NCBI RefSeq assembly: GCF_025567195.1
Contig: NZ_JAOQJF010000021.1
Span: 1-58,020 of the forward strand
DNA length: 58,020 nt
DNA from: Alitiscatomonas aceti
GTDB taxonomy: Bacteria; Bacillota; Clostridia; Lachnospirales; Lachnospiraceae
Direction: 5' to 3'
Position numbers and translations under genes: made by a program. Below are positions 1 through 7,517 of the stretch, piece after piece. Every line of letters begins with the position of its first letter. Position 1 is the stretch's first letter. The notes beneath the pieces are model-generated. The model did no database searches, had not been told where the DNA came from, and was given only the letters and a program-made list of their open reading frames with translations.

Positions 1-122
1 AATATAATACCTGGTCGAACTGACATTCGGTTTTTGAGATACATACCGAAGGTCTTATTAAGGTTACCCTTTTTTCGGAAAGACACATCAAAATCTTTTT
101 CAAAAGGTTCTTGACATATCAC
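1..122 (-). CDS. Possible partial gene running off the left edge
   Basis: A minus-strand frame stays open from a GTG at 122 to the window edge (40 codons, no stop). The predicted peptide is charged and has a protein-like composition (for example EKDFDVSFRKKGNLNKTFG). It begins just after the stop of the neighbouring immunity-like gene. I do not recognise the family. No convincing ribosome binding site precedes the GTG, so it may be the head of a truncated gene or a chance frame. Confidence 0.25.
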   Translation of the reverse strand, partial: MICQEPFEKDFDVSFRKKGNLNKTFGMYLKNRMSVRPGII

Positions 123-132
123 CAGAATGCTT

Positions 133-365
133 CTATTTCAATTTCAGCACAAATCCCCAGATACTCACCACGATCAGGAGGAGGCCCAACAGGAAGAACA
201 CCACCCGCCGGTATCCTCTGCTGTGACGGTAAGCATCCCGCGTACCAGTGGGTCACAGAGCCAGTTCCAGTTGCGGACTGCTCCAATCAAAATCACGGCC
301 CCGATGATCACCGAGGCAATATACCAATGTTCCTGCAAGAACGCTGTGATCGGTTCGCGGTTCAT
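133..365 (-). pseudogene. Imm17-type small membrane immunity protein, frameshifted
   Basis: The start at 365 has a GGGGG ribosome binding site. The first frame gives MNREPITAFLQEHWYIASVI and then a hydrophobic helix and a NWNWLCDP motif, typical of the two-helix Imm17 immunity family found beside polymorphic toxins. After about codon 38 this frame turns into non-membrane sequence and stops at 174. A different frame (from about 247) continues with a basic stretch (HSRGYRRVV) and a second hydrophobic helix (FFLLGLLLIVVSIWGFVL), ending at a TAG at 133. The total length, 233 nt, is one base short of a multiple of three, so a single-base deletion near 240-252 splits an intact gene of about 77 codons. 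The family call is from recall of the motif. A sequencing error is possible. Confidence 0.6.
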
Positions 366-386
366 TTACATATATCCCCCTTTTCA

Positions 387-533
387 TCATCGGGAGTTTC
401 CTTTTGGATAATCTCCTTCCCGCTCTTTTAAATCCAGCTCCAGATCTTTTTCCTCCTCCAGATATTCCTCGCAGTCCCGAACCAGTTTTTGAGCGTCCAG
501 GGAAATAAAGTCCTTGACTTTTCTCTTTTTCAT
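387..533 (-). CDS. Small acidic hypothetical protein (48 aa)
   Basis: A 48-codon frame lies between the DUF6138-like gene (stop at 544) and the broken imm17 gene (start 365), in the same direction and with gaps of about 10 and 21 nt, so it fits a compact operon. The peptide starts MKKRKVKDFISLDAQKL and continues as a Glu/Lys/Leu-rich, probably helical segment (EEYLEEEKDLELDLKERE). There is no signal peptide or membrane segment. I do not recognise a family. The position suggests a minor component of the toxin-immunity remnant. Confidence 0.45.
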   Translation of the reverse strand: MKKRKVKDFISLDAQKLVRDCEEYLEEEKDLELDLKEREGDYPKGNSR

Positions 534-543
534 GGCGTTCTCT

Positions 544-1926
544 TTACGCAAATACCTGCTGGTATTTCTCTTTCAGTTCCTTCGGCGCCGTCTTGATGAC
601 CTTGCTGCCGCCGTTCTGAGAATCCTTTCCCCAGATGGCCCAGAGCAGGCTCTGCCAAGCGATAGCCTGGAATTTTGCATCCTTTCTCTCGTCTGGCAGG
701 AGATAGGCGGAGAAGCGGTGCTTGACTGTCAGCAGAGCATCCAGGCTTTCCTCATTGGCAATCAGGCTGCGGAATTCCTTGGCAGGCTCCAGCCACTGCA
801 TCGATAATGCACCCCGCACCAGTACGCCCAAGGTCCACAGCTGGAAACCGAACTTGCGGATAAAGGCATGGAGGAATTTCTCTTGCAGGGAAGAGTGCTC
901 ATCATCGCATAGATCCAGATACTCTACCACCAGCGGTGCCCACTGTTCTCCTTCCAGCCCCAGGGCAAACACGGCAAAAGTTCCGGGCATGGCGCAGGAT
1001 TCATCGGGGAGATTGTTGTACCATTCATACTCCCGCATGGCCAGCCGTGCATACCGCTCAATATCGCCGTGTAATCTGGGGTACTGGACAGCACAGGCAA
1101 AGAGCTGATTCACTCCCTTTTTCGGAAGCCCAGGAATGGGCAGATAGTTTTTCTCTGGGCCACGGAACTCCACAGAGTAACTGCGGGGGAAGTCCTCCTG
1201 CTCCAGCACCGCGCACAGGTAGTCCAGGATTTCAGCATAGCACTCATCTGTGGAGTCCTTGGCGGTGATGCGGATGGCAGCGAAAGCGTCGTTGGCCGAG
1301 GCGGTCAGGTGCTTTGTTTTTCGCTTTTGGATGTTAGGCGGCAATTTGCCGCTGCCACTCGTTTTCAGCTCCTTTACCATGTCCGGGCGGAGCTGGGAAA
1401 CCAGACCGAGAATATGCCCGGTCATGAGAGCTTCAAAACTCTGCCCATACACTGTATGGCAGACCGCCACATAGCAGGCAAAGTGCAGCAGTCCTTCATC
1501 CACATCCTCCGGGCGCAATTCCGCCCACACCGTGCAGGGCGGAAAGACTGTAAACCCATCTTCACGCTCTCCAACAAGGAAGTACCGTTCCTGCACCTGC
1601 TTTTCTATGTACTTCTCCAACTTATAGCGGATCTCATTCCAGCCCGCCAACCGCCGCAGGGCATCGCAGAATACAACCGCCTCCTCGCAGGGAAATCCCT
1701 TCAAAGGCAGCTTGGACAGATACCGATCCAGCAGCTGACTGGGAAGGAAGGGAGTTCCGCTTTGATTCCGAACTACCATCGGGGAGCCAGAATGGTTTTC
1801 TTTTGCGGTCCCATCCAACACATCCTGGATGCACCGATCTGCGTGTTTCAGCACTTCGGGGTCAGTATCCGGTTTATGTATCAGATAATAACGGTCATTT
1901 ACGCCGTCGCGTTTTGGCAAACTCAT
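544..1926 (-). CDS. DUF6138-like protein
   Basis: A 460-residue soluble protein with a GAGGTGATC ribosome binding site before the ATG. It has no signal peptide, membrane segment or obvious catalytic motif. The central and C-terminal part (AMREYEWYNNLPDESCAMPG, DDEHSSLQEKFLHAFIRKFG) resembles the uncharacterised DUF6138 family, which as I recall occurs in Firmicutes near polymorphic toxin and immunity genes. The neighbouring Imm17-type gene agrees with that setting. Function unknown; an immunity or immunity-associated role is inference only. No toxin gene is visible upstream; instead a 56-codon frame and a tandem repeat occupy 1943-2378, so the cassette looks like a remnant. Confidence 0.6.
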   Translation of the reverse strand: MSLPKRDGVNDRYYLIHKPDTDPEVLKHADRCIQDVLDGTAKENHSGSPMVVRNQSGTPFLPSQLLDRYLSKLPLKGFPCEEAVVFCDALRRLAGWNEIRYKLEKYIEKQVQERYFLVGEREDGFTVFPPCTVWAELRPEDVDEGLLHFACYVAVCHTVYGQSFEALMTGHILGLVSQLRPDMVKELKTSGSGKLPPNIQKRKTKHLTASANDAFAAIRITAKDSTDECYAEILDYLCAVLEQEDFPRSYSVEFRGPEKNYLPIPGLPKKGVNQLFACAVQYPRLHGDIERYARLAMREYEWYNNLPDESCAMPGTFAVFALGLEGEQWAPLVVEYLDLCDDEHSSLQEKFLHAFIRKFGFQLWTLGVLVRGALSMQWLEPAKEFRSLIANEESLDALLTVKHRFSAYLLPDERKDAKFQAIAWQSLLWAIWGKDSQNGGSKVIKTAPKELKEKYQQVFA

Positions 1927-1942
1927 GTCTGATCACCTCTTT

Positions 1943-2113
1943 TTAGACAATAAAAAAGCCCCACGCCGCACTGTCATGAAGACAGGCTGACGCAGGACAT
2001 GAAGAAGCCGCGTTGAAGGAGCCGCATCCACCAGCAAATGTAGTTTCTTCAACAACCAAAATAATTTTTTCGTATCTTAAAGCAGCAAATGGCTGTCCAA
2101 TATATTGATTCAT
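1943..2113 (-). CDS. Uncertain small Cys/Ala/Ser-rich ORF (56 aa)
   Basis: An open frame of 56 codons ends 17 nt before the DUF6138-like start. The N-terminal half is MNQYIGQPFAALRYEKIILV; the C-terminal half is rich in Gly, Ala, Ser and Cys (TFAGGCGSFNAASSCPASAC). A weak AAGGG precedes the ATG. The same DNA could instead be a transcribed structured region, since it contains the hairpin CTGTC-TTCAT-GACAG and a T-run, so coding status is doubtful. No peptide-modifying enzyme is nearby. Confidence 0.25.
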   Translation of the reverse strand: MNQYIGQPFAALRYEKIILVVEETTFAGGCGSFNAASSCPASACLHDSAAWGFFIV

Positions 2114-2153
2114 CGCAGCACCCTTTTTGTTCGCATAGTATTGTTTTTTATTG

Positions 2154-2378
2154 TACCATGCCCTTCGGACATGGTACCCCTCCGGGAGAATTGAGCGCCT
2201 GGATTTTCGCGGTGAACGCGAAAACCAGATGCGCGATGGTATAATGTCTGTTTTACAGACATTATACCATGCCCTTCGGACATGGTACCTCTCCGGGAGA
2301 ATTGAGCGCCTGGATTTTCGCGGTGAACGCGAAAACCAGATGCGCGATGGTATAATGTCTGTTTCCAGGCATTATACC
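2154..2378. repeat. Tandem 111-bp multi-hairpin repeat
   Basis: Two nearly identical 100-bp units begin at 2154 and 2265 (period 111 bp; I see one mismatch). Each unit contains three self-complementary parts: ACCATG...CATGGT around a short loop, TTTTCGCG-GTGAA-CGCGAAAA with flanking CTGG/CCAG and GCGC/GCGC that extend the stem, and GGTATAATGTCTGT which pairs with ACAGACATTATACC that follows. After unit 2 the last stem is closed by a diverged arm (CAGGCATTATACC, to 2378). No gene is present between 2114 and 2469. The structure fits a non-coding palindromic element. Confidence 0.8.
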
Positions 2379-2469
2379 ACATATTGTTTGATTCGGGAAT
2401 ATTTTTCTTACAGGAATCCATATGCCTAAAATAAAATTTTAACTAAGTTAATTCCTGTATACAAAAAAC

Positions 2470-2498
2470 TTGCAAAATTTTCCGTTTGGTGCTATACT
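2470..2498 (+). promoter_or_regulatory. Sigma-A promoter of the tRNA pair
   Basis: TTGCAA at 2470-2475, a 17-bp spacer and TATACT at 2493-2498, with a TGC just before the -10 (extended -10). It lies 24 bp upstream of tRNA-Val. Confidence 0.7.
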
Positions 2499-2522
2499 AA
2501 CGTTTAGTTGGAAAACCTTTTT

Positions 2523-2596
2523 GGAAGCATAGCTCAGCTGGGATGAGCGTTCGCCTCACACGCGAGAGGTCATGGGTTCGAGCCCCATTGCTTCCA
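2523..2596 (+). tRNA. tRNA-Val (CAC)
   Basis: A full cloverleaf can be drawn: acceptor GGAAGCA/TGCTTCC, D stem GCTC/GAGC, anticodon stem with loop CTCACAC (anticodon CAC, reading GTG), T arm ATGGG-TTCGAGC-CCCAT, discriminator A. The 3' CCA is not encoded. Confidence 0.95.
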
Positions 2597-2616
2597 TTTT
2601 CTTATTTATGAGATCC

Positions 2617-2689
2617 GGGGCATTAGCGCAGTTGGGAGCGCGCAACATTCGCATTGTTGAGGTCGTGGGTTCGAATCCCATATGCTCCA
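2617..2689 (+). tRNA. tRNA-Ala (CGC)
   Basis: Cloverleaf with acceptor GGGGCAT/ATGCTCC, D stem GCGC/GCGC, anticodon stem CAACA/TGTTG with loop TTCGCAT (anticodon CGC, reading GCG), T arm GTGGG-TTCGAAT-CCCAT and discriminator A. The third acceptor pair is G3-T70, the classic alanine identity element. CCA is not encoded. Confidence 0.93.
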
Positions 2690-2708
2690 TGTTTTATTCT
2701 GTCAATAC

Positions 2709-2752
2709 AAAAATACCGGGACCATACCGTTTTGGATGGTTCCGGTATTTTT
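2709..2752. terminator. Terminator after the tRNAs
   Basis: AAAAATACCGG (2709-2719) pairs with CCGGTATTTTT (2742-2752), and inner ACCAT/ATGGT extends the stem. The A-run and T-run make it usable from both strands. Confidence 0.85.
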
Positions 2753-2760
2753 GTTATGGG

Positions 2761-2870
2761 AAATGGCACCCTATGGCATAAAAAACGCTCTGCGGGGATC
2801 TTCATGGGGCGAAGGGAAACTTTGCCGCAGAAGCAACCCGCCGCAGACGGAGAAGCCCGCCTGCGGGCCT
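2761..2870 (-). repeat. Interspersed structured repeat, copy 1
   Basis: The reverse complement of this segment matches the copies at 47044, 48987 and 51914: a GCCCGC...GCGGGC hairpin, then CTCCGTCTGCGGCGGG, TTCTGCGGC, CCCTTC, GATCCCCGC and GCGTTTTTTATG. Its distal end (CATAGGGTGCC) is diverged, so the terminal hairpin seen in copies 2 and 4 is degraded. It occupies the gap between the tRNA terminator and the amidase gene. Confidence 0.8.
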
Positions 2871-2912
2871 CTCTCTTGTTTCGTCCTTATGTACAGCCTC
2901 ATTGCTGTATGC

Positions 2913-4004
2913 CTACTTCTGCCCGTCCAGATATCTTCCGATCCCCAGGACCAGACCGTCTGCCAGCTTTTCAAGCGCCGCGTCTGAGTGATCCGATGCC
3001 TTGTCCCCCAGCTCAATATCCACGCTGGGGATGGTGGAATAAGAGGTCTGGGTCAGATCCATGGCCATGGCGCCCGATGAAAAGATCTTATTTCCTTTTT
3101 CCTTAAGCCCCTTTACCAGACTTTCCCCCAGGGCGTTGTGGGACTGCCAGTGGGAGGCCACCGGCTCCATGGCCCGGTATGACCTGTGATCCGGGACACT
3201 CATGAAAAAGCAGCCCTTGTCGGATGTGGTGGAATCCCAGTGCAGAGAAATATGGATATCTGCCGTATTGTTGGCGATCACCGTCCGTGCCACATTATCC
3301 AGCTGCACATCTTCCTCCTCCCGGATCATCACCACGTCGTAGCCCTCTGCCAGCAGCTTATCCTTCAGTTTTTTTGCCATGGCCAGGGTCACTGTGCTTT
3401 CCGGCGTTCCGTCTGCGAAAGTCATCCCGGACGATATGGCGGACGCATACACGGCTCCGGCTCCTGTGGTCCCTCCGGTCACCTTGGGAGATCCGTCCGG
3501 ATGGCAGAGGGTCTTCATGGAGCTTCCGCCCCGGGTCCCATGGCCCGCATTGACACAGACCGTCTTTCCCTTCCGGTCCGCCCTTCCGTTCTTATAATAC
3601 ACCGCCGCCTCGCTGTTTATCTTGGAAAATGAAGCAAATTCCCAGTTTTTGTCCAGGAACACGTCCTTCGAGCTTTCCACATGTACATTTTTTTCATGGA
3701 CCTGTACGGCTGACTTCCCATCCAGGACACTGGACGGCTCCTGGCTGCTCAGATACCGGCTGGCCACATAACACGCGTTTCCGTTGACCGTCACCCGGCT
3801 CCAGGTTCCGTCGTCCGATTCCCGCTGGATCTTCGTCCCCCTGGGTACCGTTCCCAGAACTGCGCTGTCTGTGGATTTTCCCTCCCGGCAGTTTAAATTG
3901 CCCGCCGTCACATATACCGTATCCGCCAGGGCCGTTCCCGGCACCGCCGCGGCCGCCATAAGAAGCCCGATGCCAGCCATCAGTCCTACTTTCTTTCTGT
4001 TCAT
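2913..4004 (-). CDS. Secreted N-acetylmuramoyl-L-alanine amidase (SH3b + Amidase_3)
   Basis: Start chosen at 4004 because GGAGGGG lies 6 nt upstream and the protein then begins with a signal peptide (MNRKKVGLMAGIGLLMAAAA, cleavage after TALA). An SH3b domain follows at about residues 28-88 (NLNCREGKSTDSAVLGTVPR), then a linker and a zinc amidase domain to the C-terminus (363 residues in all). Visible catalytic and zinc-ligand motifs are NAGHG, IREEED, ISLHWDS and VDIELG. It should cleave the amide between MurNAc and the stem peptide outside the membrane; the SH3b probably binds wall. It lies in a block with two other envelope genes. Confidence 0.88.
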   Translation of the reverse strand: MNRKKVGLMAGIGLLMAAAAVPGTALADTVYVTAGNLNCREGKSTDSAVLGTVPRGTKIQRESDDGTWSRVTVNGNACYVASRYLSSQEPSSVLDGKSAVQVHEKNVHVESSKDVFLDKNWEFASFSKINSEAAVYYKNGRADRKGKTVCVNAGHGTRGGSSMKTLCHPDGSPKVTGGTTGAGAVYASAISSGMTFADGTPESTVTLAMAKKLKDKLLAEGYDVVMIREEEDVQLDNVARTVIANNTADIHISLHWDSTTSDKGCFFMSVPDHRSYRAMEPVASHWQSHNALGESLVKGLKEKGNKIFSSGAMAMDLTQTSYSTIPSVDIELGDKASDHSDAALEKLADGLVLGIGRYLDGQK

Positions 4005-4106
4005 ATAACCCCTCCTCTTTCTCTCCGGCCGTTTTCCGGCCAGGCTCCTGCCCGATATGTAAAAGGCAGGGGGAAGCACAGCCTCCCGCCCGCCTTTTTG
4101 TTTCTG

Positions 4107-4514
4107 TTATTCCGTCCTGCACCCGTATCTTCCGGCCTGGCACCGGATGGTCCACCACTGGCCGTTGCAGTACACCTCCATCCAGCATCCGCCGCTGCCA
4201 GTGCAGCCGCAGTTCCCAGTGTTTCCGGTATTTCCGCAGCCATTGTTTCCAGCGTTCCCACTGTTTCCGCAGCCGCAGCCACCGTTGTTCCCGGCGTTTC
4301 CGCTGTTTCCGCAGCCGCAGTTTCCACCGTTTCCAGTATTTCCGCAGCCACCATGGTTCCCAGCGTTTCCAGTATTTTCGCAGCCACAGCCTGCGGAACC
4401 AATATTTCCTGTACTCTGGCAGCCGCAGTTCTGGTACCACCAGCTGTTCCAGCAGGTGTTCCGGCAGTTTCTGTAACATCCGTTGTTCACAAAATTATTT
4501 CGATTGCAGCACAT
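4107..4514 (-). CDS. Gly/Asn/Cys-rich repeat protein
   Basis: A 135-residue protein with AAGGAG 9 nt before the ATG. Residues about 30-110 consist of short imperfect units such as GNAGNNGGCGCGNSGNAGNN; the whole protein has 21 cysteines, often as CGC pairs. The ends are not repetitive: N-terminal MCCNRNNFVNNGCYRNC and C-terminal YCNGQWWTIRCQAGRYGC. There is no signal peptide or membrane segment. The unusual composition keeps several other frames open, but only this one has a good ribosome binding site. Family not recognised; the composition and a sigma-K-like promoter at 4550-4577 would suit a spore coat or crust protein, which is inference. Confidence 0.7.
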   Translation of the reverse strand: MCCNRNNFVNNGCYRNCRNTCWNSWWYQNCGCQSTGNIGSAGCGCENTGNAGNHGGCGNTGNGGNCGCGNSGNAGNNGGCGCGNSGNAGNNGCGNTGNTGNCGCTGSGGCWMEVYCNGQWWTIRCQAGRYGCRTE

Positions 4515-4549
4515 ATGATAAATCTCCTTTTTTACTTAAGGTTGTACTT

Positions 4550-4577
4550 TATCATATGGGACAGCCGCAAAAAAGGT
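4550..4577 (-). promoter_or_regulatory. Possible sigma-K-type promoter
   Basis: Upstream of the Cys-rich gene the minus strand reads AC, 17 nt, CATATGATA, matching the AC-(16-17)-CATANNNTA pattern known for the late mother-cell factor sigma-K. TATGAT would also serve as a sigma-A -10, but I see no matching -35. Confidence 0.35.
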
Positions 4578-4620
4578 GCAGGCTTTTCCATTCCGCAGCC
4601 AGAAAACCAAAGACCTGCCC
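4569..4620 (-). terminator. Likely terminator of the NlpC/P60 gene
   Basis: On the minus strand GGGGCAGG pairs with CCTGCACC (one mismatch), followed directly by TTTTTT. It lies 42 nt after the stop of the 4662-6446 gene. Confidence 0.45.
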
Positions 4621-4661
4621 CGGCCGGGCTCCTCCGGCGGAGGAAGCCAGCCGCTGCTGCA

Positions 4662-6446
4662 TTAGTCTCCCAGCACGTTGACGATCTTGGACGGGCTCCT
4701 GTAATTCCAGGAAGAGATCTTGATTCCCGTCCGCTTACTGGAGGCATGGACCACCTGGCCGTTGCCGATATAAAGGGCCACATGGTTGATCCCGCCGCCG
4801 CTGCCGGAATAGAATACCAGATCTCCAGGCCGCATCTGGCTGGATTTGATGGATTTTCCGCAGTTTGCCTGGGCCGCAGAGCTGTGGGGCAGGGATACCC
4901 CAAAGTGGGCCATGACAGACATGGTAAAGCCAGAGCAGTCCGCGCCGTTTGTAAGGCTCGTGCCTCCCCATACGTAAGGATTGCCCACAAACTGCACGGC
5001 ATAGTTGGCGATCTGGGCCCGTTTCGAGGAAACGCTTCCTGCGCTGGAACCGGCCGCCCCGTCGTTGGCGCTTCCGCCGGATGGCTTGGAGCTTCCGCCC
5101 TTACCAGGCTTTGACGTGGTCCCGCCAGACGGCTTAGAGCTTCCAGTGCTTCCATTTCCTTTTGCCGGGGCCTCCACCACCGGAGTATAGGGGATCGCCT
5201 CATTGAGGCCGTATTTCACATCCACGTAATCGCTGGAGATAAAGGCAGTGGAATCATCCAGCTCGATCTCCACCCAGCCGTCCTGCTGGCTGACCACCAG
5301 GAACTTTTCGCTGCTGGCGATCTGGGTCCAGATCCTGGATTCCGTATTGGGCTCGGACCGGACGTTGACGCCGTCGGTGTTGGCAATGGCCATGAGCTTT
5401 GCCACCTGCATGGCCTTATCCTCCGCCTGCTGGCCTGTCAGTATGTACTCTGACTTCACATAGCCTGTGATCTTTCCGGAACGGATCTTATACCATCCGT
5501 CATCCGTGGTCTCCAGGATATCACAGCCCGCGTTGCTGGGCAGCTTTGCAATGATCTTTCCGTCTCTTTCACTGGCCTTATCCCGGACGTTCAGATAATT
5601 GCTCACGTTGGAAACGCCCAGATTCTCATAAAGACTTAAGACCGTGGTCCGCATATCCTGCTTCCGGGCCTCATTGAGGGCATAGCGGACGGTCACATAG
5701 TCCGCAGAAAGATATCCGTCGTCGATCTGCACCCAGCCGTCCTGGATGCTCTCCACCGGATACCGCTCGTCCTTATAGACCTGGCCCATGATCTCGCTGT
5801 CCTGGCTGGGCTCTTTTCTCACATTCAGCTTATCTGTGCTGACCACTGCCCGCTGGATGACGTTTTCCGCCGCCACCTCCCTGGCCTTGTCGCCCGTATA
5901 GATATACTGGGAGCTGACGTAGCCGGTGACGCCGCCGGAGGATATTTTATACCAGCCGTCGGTGGAGGTGTCGATGATCTCACAGGCACCGCCGCTTAAA
6001 AGCTTTCCCACCACCTCTCCATAGGTCTCCGGGATCTTTCTCACATTCAGATAGCCGGATACCCCGGCGATCCCCAGGTTTGCATAACCGTCCAGGACCT
6101 TCTGGACCGCCTCGTCATGCTCCTTCTCGGCGATCTCCTCCGCCGAAAGGGTGGTCTCCAGAACAATGGACGCCGGTTCCCCGCTGGTCTCCGGCGGAGC
6201 CGTCGTCTCCAGGGACGCCTCCACGGTCTCCACCTTTATCCTTCCGGCCCGGCTTTCCCCGCTCTTTCCCAGAACGCCTCCAGCCACAGCCACGACGATC
6301 ACGACTGCCACAGCCGCGCCTGCGCCCGCCATATATTTCATGGAAACGCCGCTGGTCCGTTTCTGCCGGATCTTTTTCAGCCGTTCAATATTCTCCTCCG
6401 GCTGTACCTTATTCTTTTTTTCCGTTACTTTCTCTTCATCCGTCAT
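4662..6446 (-). CDS. Membrane-anchored SH3b/NlpC-P60 peptidoglycan hydrolase
   Basis: A 594-residue protein with GGAG 7 nt before the ATG. Order: charged cytoplasmic N-terminus, one membrane helix at about 38-60 (AGAGAAVAVVIVVAVAGGVL), four SH3b-like repeats between about 120 and 405 (each with a YLNVR or LNVRKEP/VNVRSEP strand and a DGWYKI or DGWVQI/VEI strand), a Gly/Ser/Pro/Lys linker at about 420-475, and a C-terminal NlpC/P60 domain. The catalytic Cys is in ADCSGF, the His in INHVALYIG, and the third polar residue probably in VVHASS. It likely cuts stem-peptide bonds near the membrane. It has its own promoter at 6498-6527. Confidence 0.92.
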   Translation of the reverse strand: MTDEEKVTEKKNKVQPEENIERLKKIRQKRTSGVSMKYMAGAGAAVAVVIVVAVAGGVLGKSGESRAGRIKVETVEASLETTAPPETSGEPASIVLETTLSAEEIAEKEHDEAVQKVLDGYANLGIAGVSGYLNVRKIPETYGEVVGKLLSGGACEIIDTSTDGWYKISSGGVTGYVSSQYIYTGDKAREVAAENVIQRAVVSTDKLNVRKEPSQDSEIMGQVYKDERYPVESIQDGWVQIDDGYLSADYVTVRYALNEARKQDMRTTVLSLYENLGVSNVSNYLNVRDKASERDGKIIAKLPSNAGCDILETTDDGWYKIRSGKITGYVKSEYILTGQQAEDKAMQVAKLMAIANTDGVNVRSEPNTESRIWTQIASSEKFLVVSQQDGWVEIELDDSTAFISSDYVDVKYGLNEAIPYTPVVEAPAKGNGSTGSSKPSGGTTSKPGKGGSSKPSGGSANDGAAGSSAGSVSSKRAQIANYAVQFVGNPYVWGGTSLTNGADCSGFTMSVMAHFGVSLPHSSAAQANCGKSIKSSQMRPGDLVFYSGSGGGINHVALYIGNGQVVHASSKRTGIKISSWNYRSPSKIVNVLGD

Positions 6447-6497
6447 TGATACTCTCCATCTCCGGGAATTTCCGGATTTATATACATACCGTAACCC

Positions 6498-6527
6498 ATT
6501 TTAGCAGATTATAAGGGTTCCTGTCAA
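6498..6527 (-). promoter_or_regulatory. Promoter of the NlpC/P60 gene
   Basis: TTGACA (6522-6527), an 18-bp spacer and TAAAAT (6498-6503) with TGC before the -10, 50 bp upstream of the start codon. Confidence 0.7.
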
Positions 6528-6604
6528 ATTTTTTCCCGGGATGAACCATGATATTTTTCTTACGATTTCATGAGGAAAGAGTGGAAAATACGCCGTACCA
6601 GGCC

Positions 6605-7411
6605 TCACCAGTCCACCACACGGTCCACGATGGCCTGCTGCTCGGTGCTGGTCCTCCTCAGATAGATCCTGGTGGTCTCAATGCTCTCATGTCCCATAAG
6701 GTCCGCCAGCAGGGCCAGGTCATTGAACCGTTCCAGAAAGCTTTTGGCAAACCGGTGGCGGAAGGAATGGGGATAGGCCACCGCCGGATCGATGCCGTAC
6801 CGGAGGGCCATGACCTTCAGCTGTCCCGCCACACCCCTGGTGGTGATCCGGCGTCCCTGCTTGTTTAAAAAAAGAAAGCCGCTGGTCTGGTTTCTTCCTT
6901 CCAACCAGGCCAGCGCCTCCTCCTGCAAAAGCTTCGGTATGTAGATCCGCCTCAGCTTTCCGCCTTTGGAATACAGATCCATATATCCGATCTGTACATG
7001 CTCCGCCTTGATCTGGATCAGCTCGCTGACCCGGACCCCGGTGGCTGCCATAAAGCGGACTGCAAAATACCAGAACAGCTCTCCGTCCCGCTTTAAGCAG
7101 CTTTTAAAATACTCATAATCCGCCTCGCTGATCACATTCTCCAGAAAGGCCTTCTGCTGCACCTTTACAAACTGCAGCTTCCACTCTCCCTTTCCAATGC
7201 TGTCCAGGTAGCAGTTGATGGCGCGGATCCTTAAATTCACCGTTTAGGGCTTATAGGATTCGATCAGCCAAATCTTATGGTCCCGCAGCTTTTTCTGCGT
7301 CACCGTATCGAACTGGGCGAAATACTGCTTGACAGCAAATTTGTAGGATGCGATGGTATTTTCCGACAGATTCGTGTTCCGGAGATATACCTCAAAATCG
7401 TCTTCTCTCAT
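6605..7411 (-). pseudogene. XerD-like tyrosine recombinase with in-frame TAA
   Basis: The gene starts at 7411 with AGGAGG 9 nt upstream and reads MREDDFEVYLRNTNLSENTI as a normal SAM-like core-binding domain up to SYKP. Codon 56 is TAA (7244-7246); the same frame then continues TVNLRIRAINCYL to the stop at 6605. Full length would be 268 codons. The catalytic domain is complete: Arg127 (TGVRVSEL), Lys152 (SKGGK), His215-xx-Arg218 (HSFRHRF), His241 (LMGHES) and Tyr250 (RIYLRR). Restart at the GTG after the stop lacks a ribosome binding site. A lysine codon (AAA) changed to TAA is the simplest explanation; sequencing error is possible. No attachment site or element boundary was recognised, so it may be a resident orphan recombinase. 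Confidence 0.8.
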
Positions 7412-7517
7412 ATTGAAAGACCTCCTTTCAATATGATTTTATCAGACATTTCTCAAAATACCATGTATTTCCCTGTTTTTCGACATGCATCGAAGCCGAT
7501 GTTTTATAACTCTCCGA

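Noticed and set aside
2154..2378. Repeat at 2154 as a CRISPR array
   Set aside because: Units are 100 bp, only two, separated by 11 bp that form part of a stem; no cas genes.
2617..2689. Second tRNA as a tRNA for another amino acid
   Set aside because: The anticodon is CGC and the acceptor has G3-T70, both alanine features.
4098..5114. A 338-codon plus-strand frame and other long frames over the Gly/Asn/Cys gene
   Set aside because: They arise from the low-complexity repeat and run antisense into the NlpC/P60 domain; only the 4514-4107 frame has a ribosome binding site.
6605..7411. Tyrosine recombinase as marker of an integrated element
   Set aside because: Neighbouring genes are ordinary chromosome genes, no tRNA-type attachment repeats flank it, and no other phage or conjugation genes are near.
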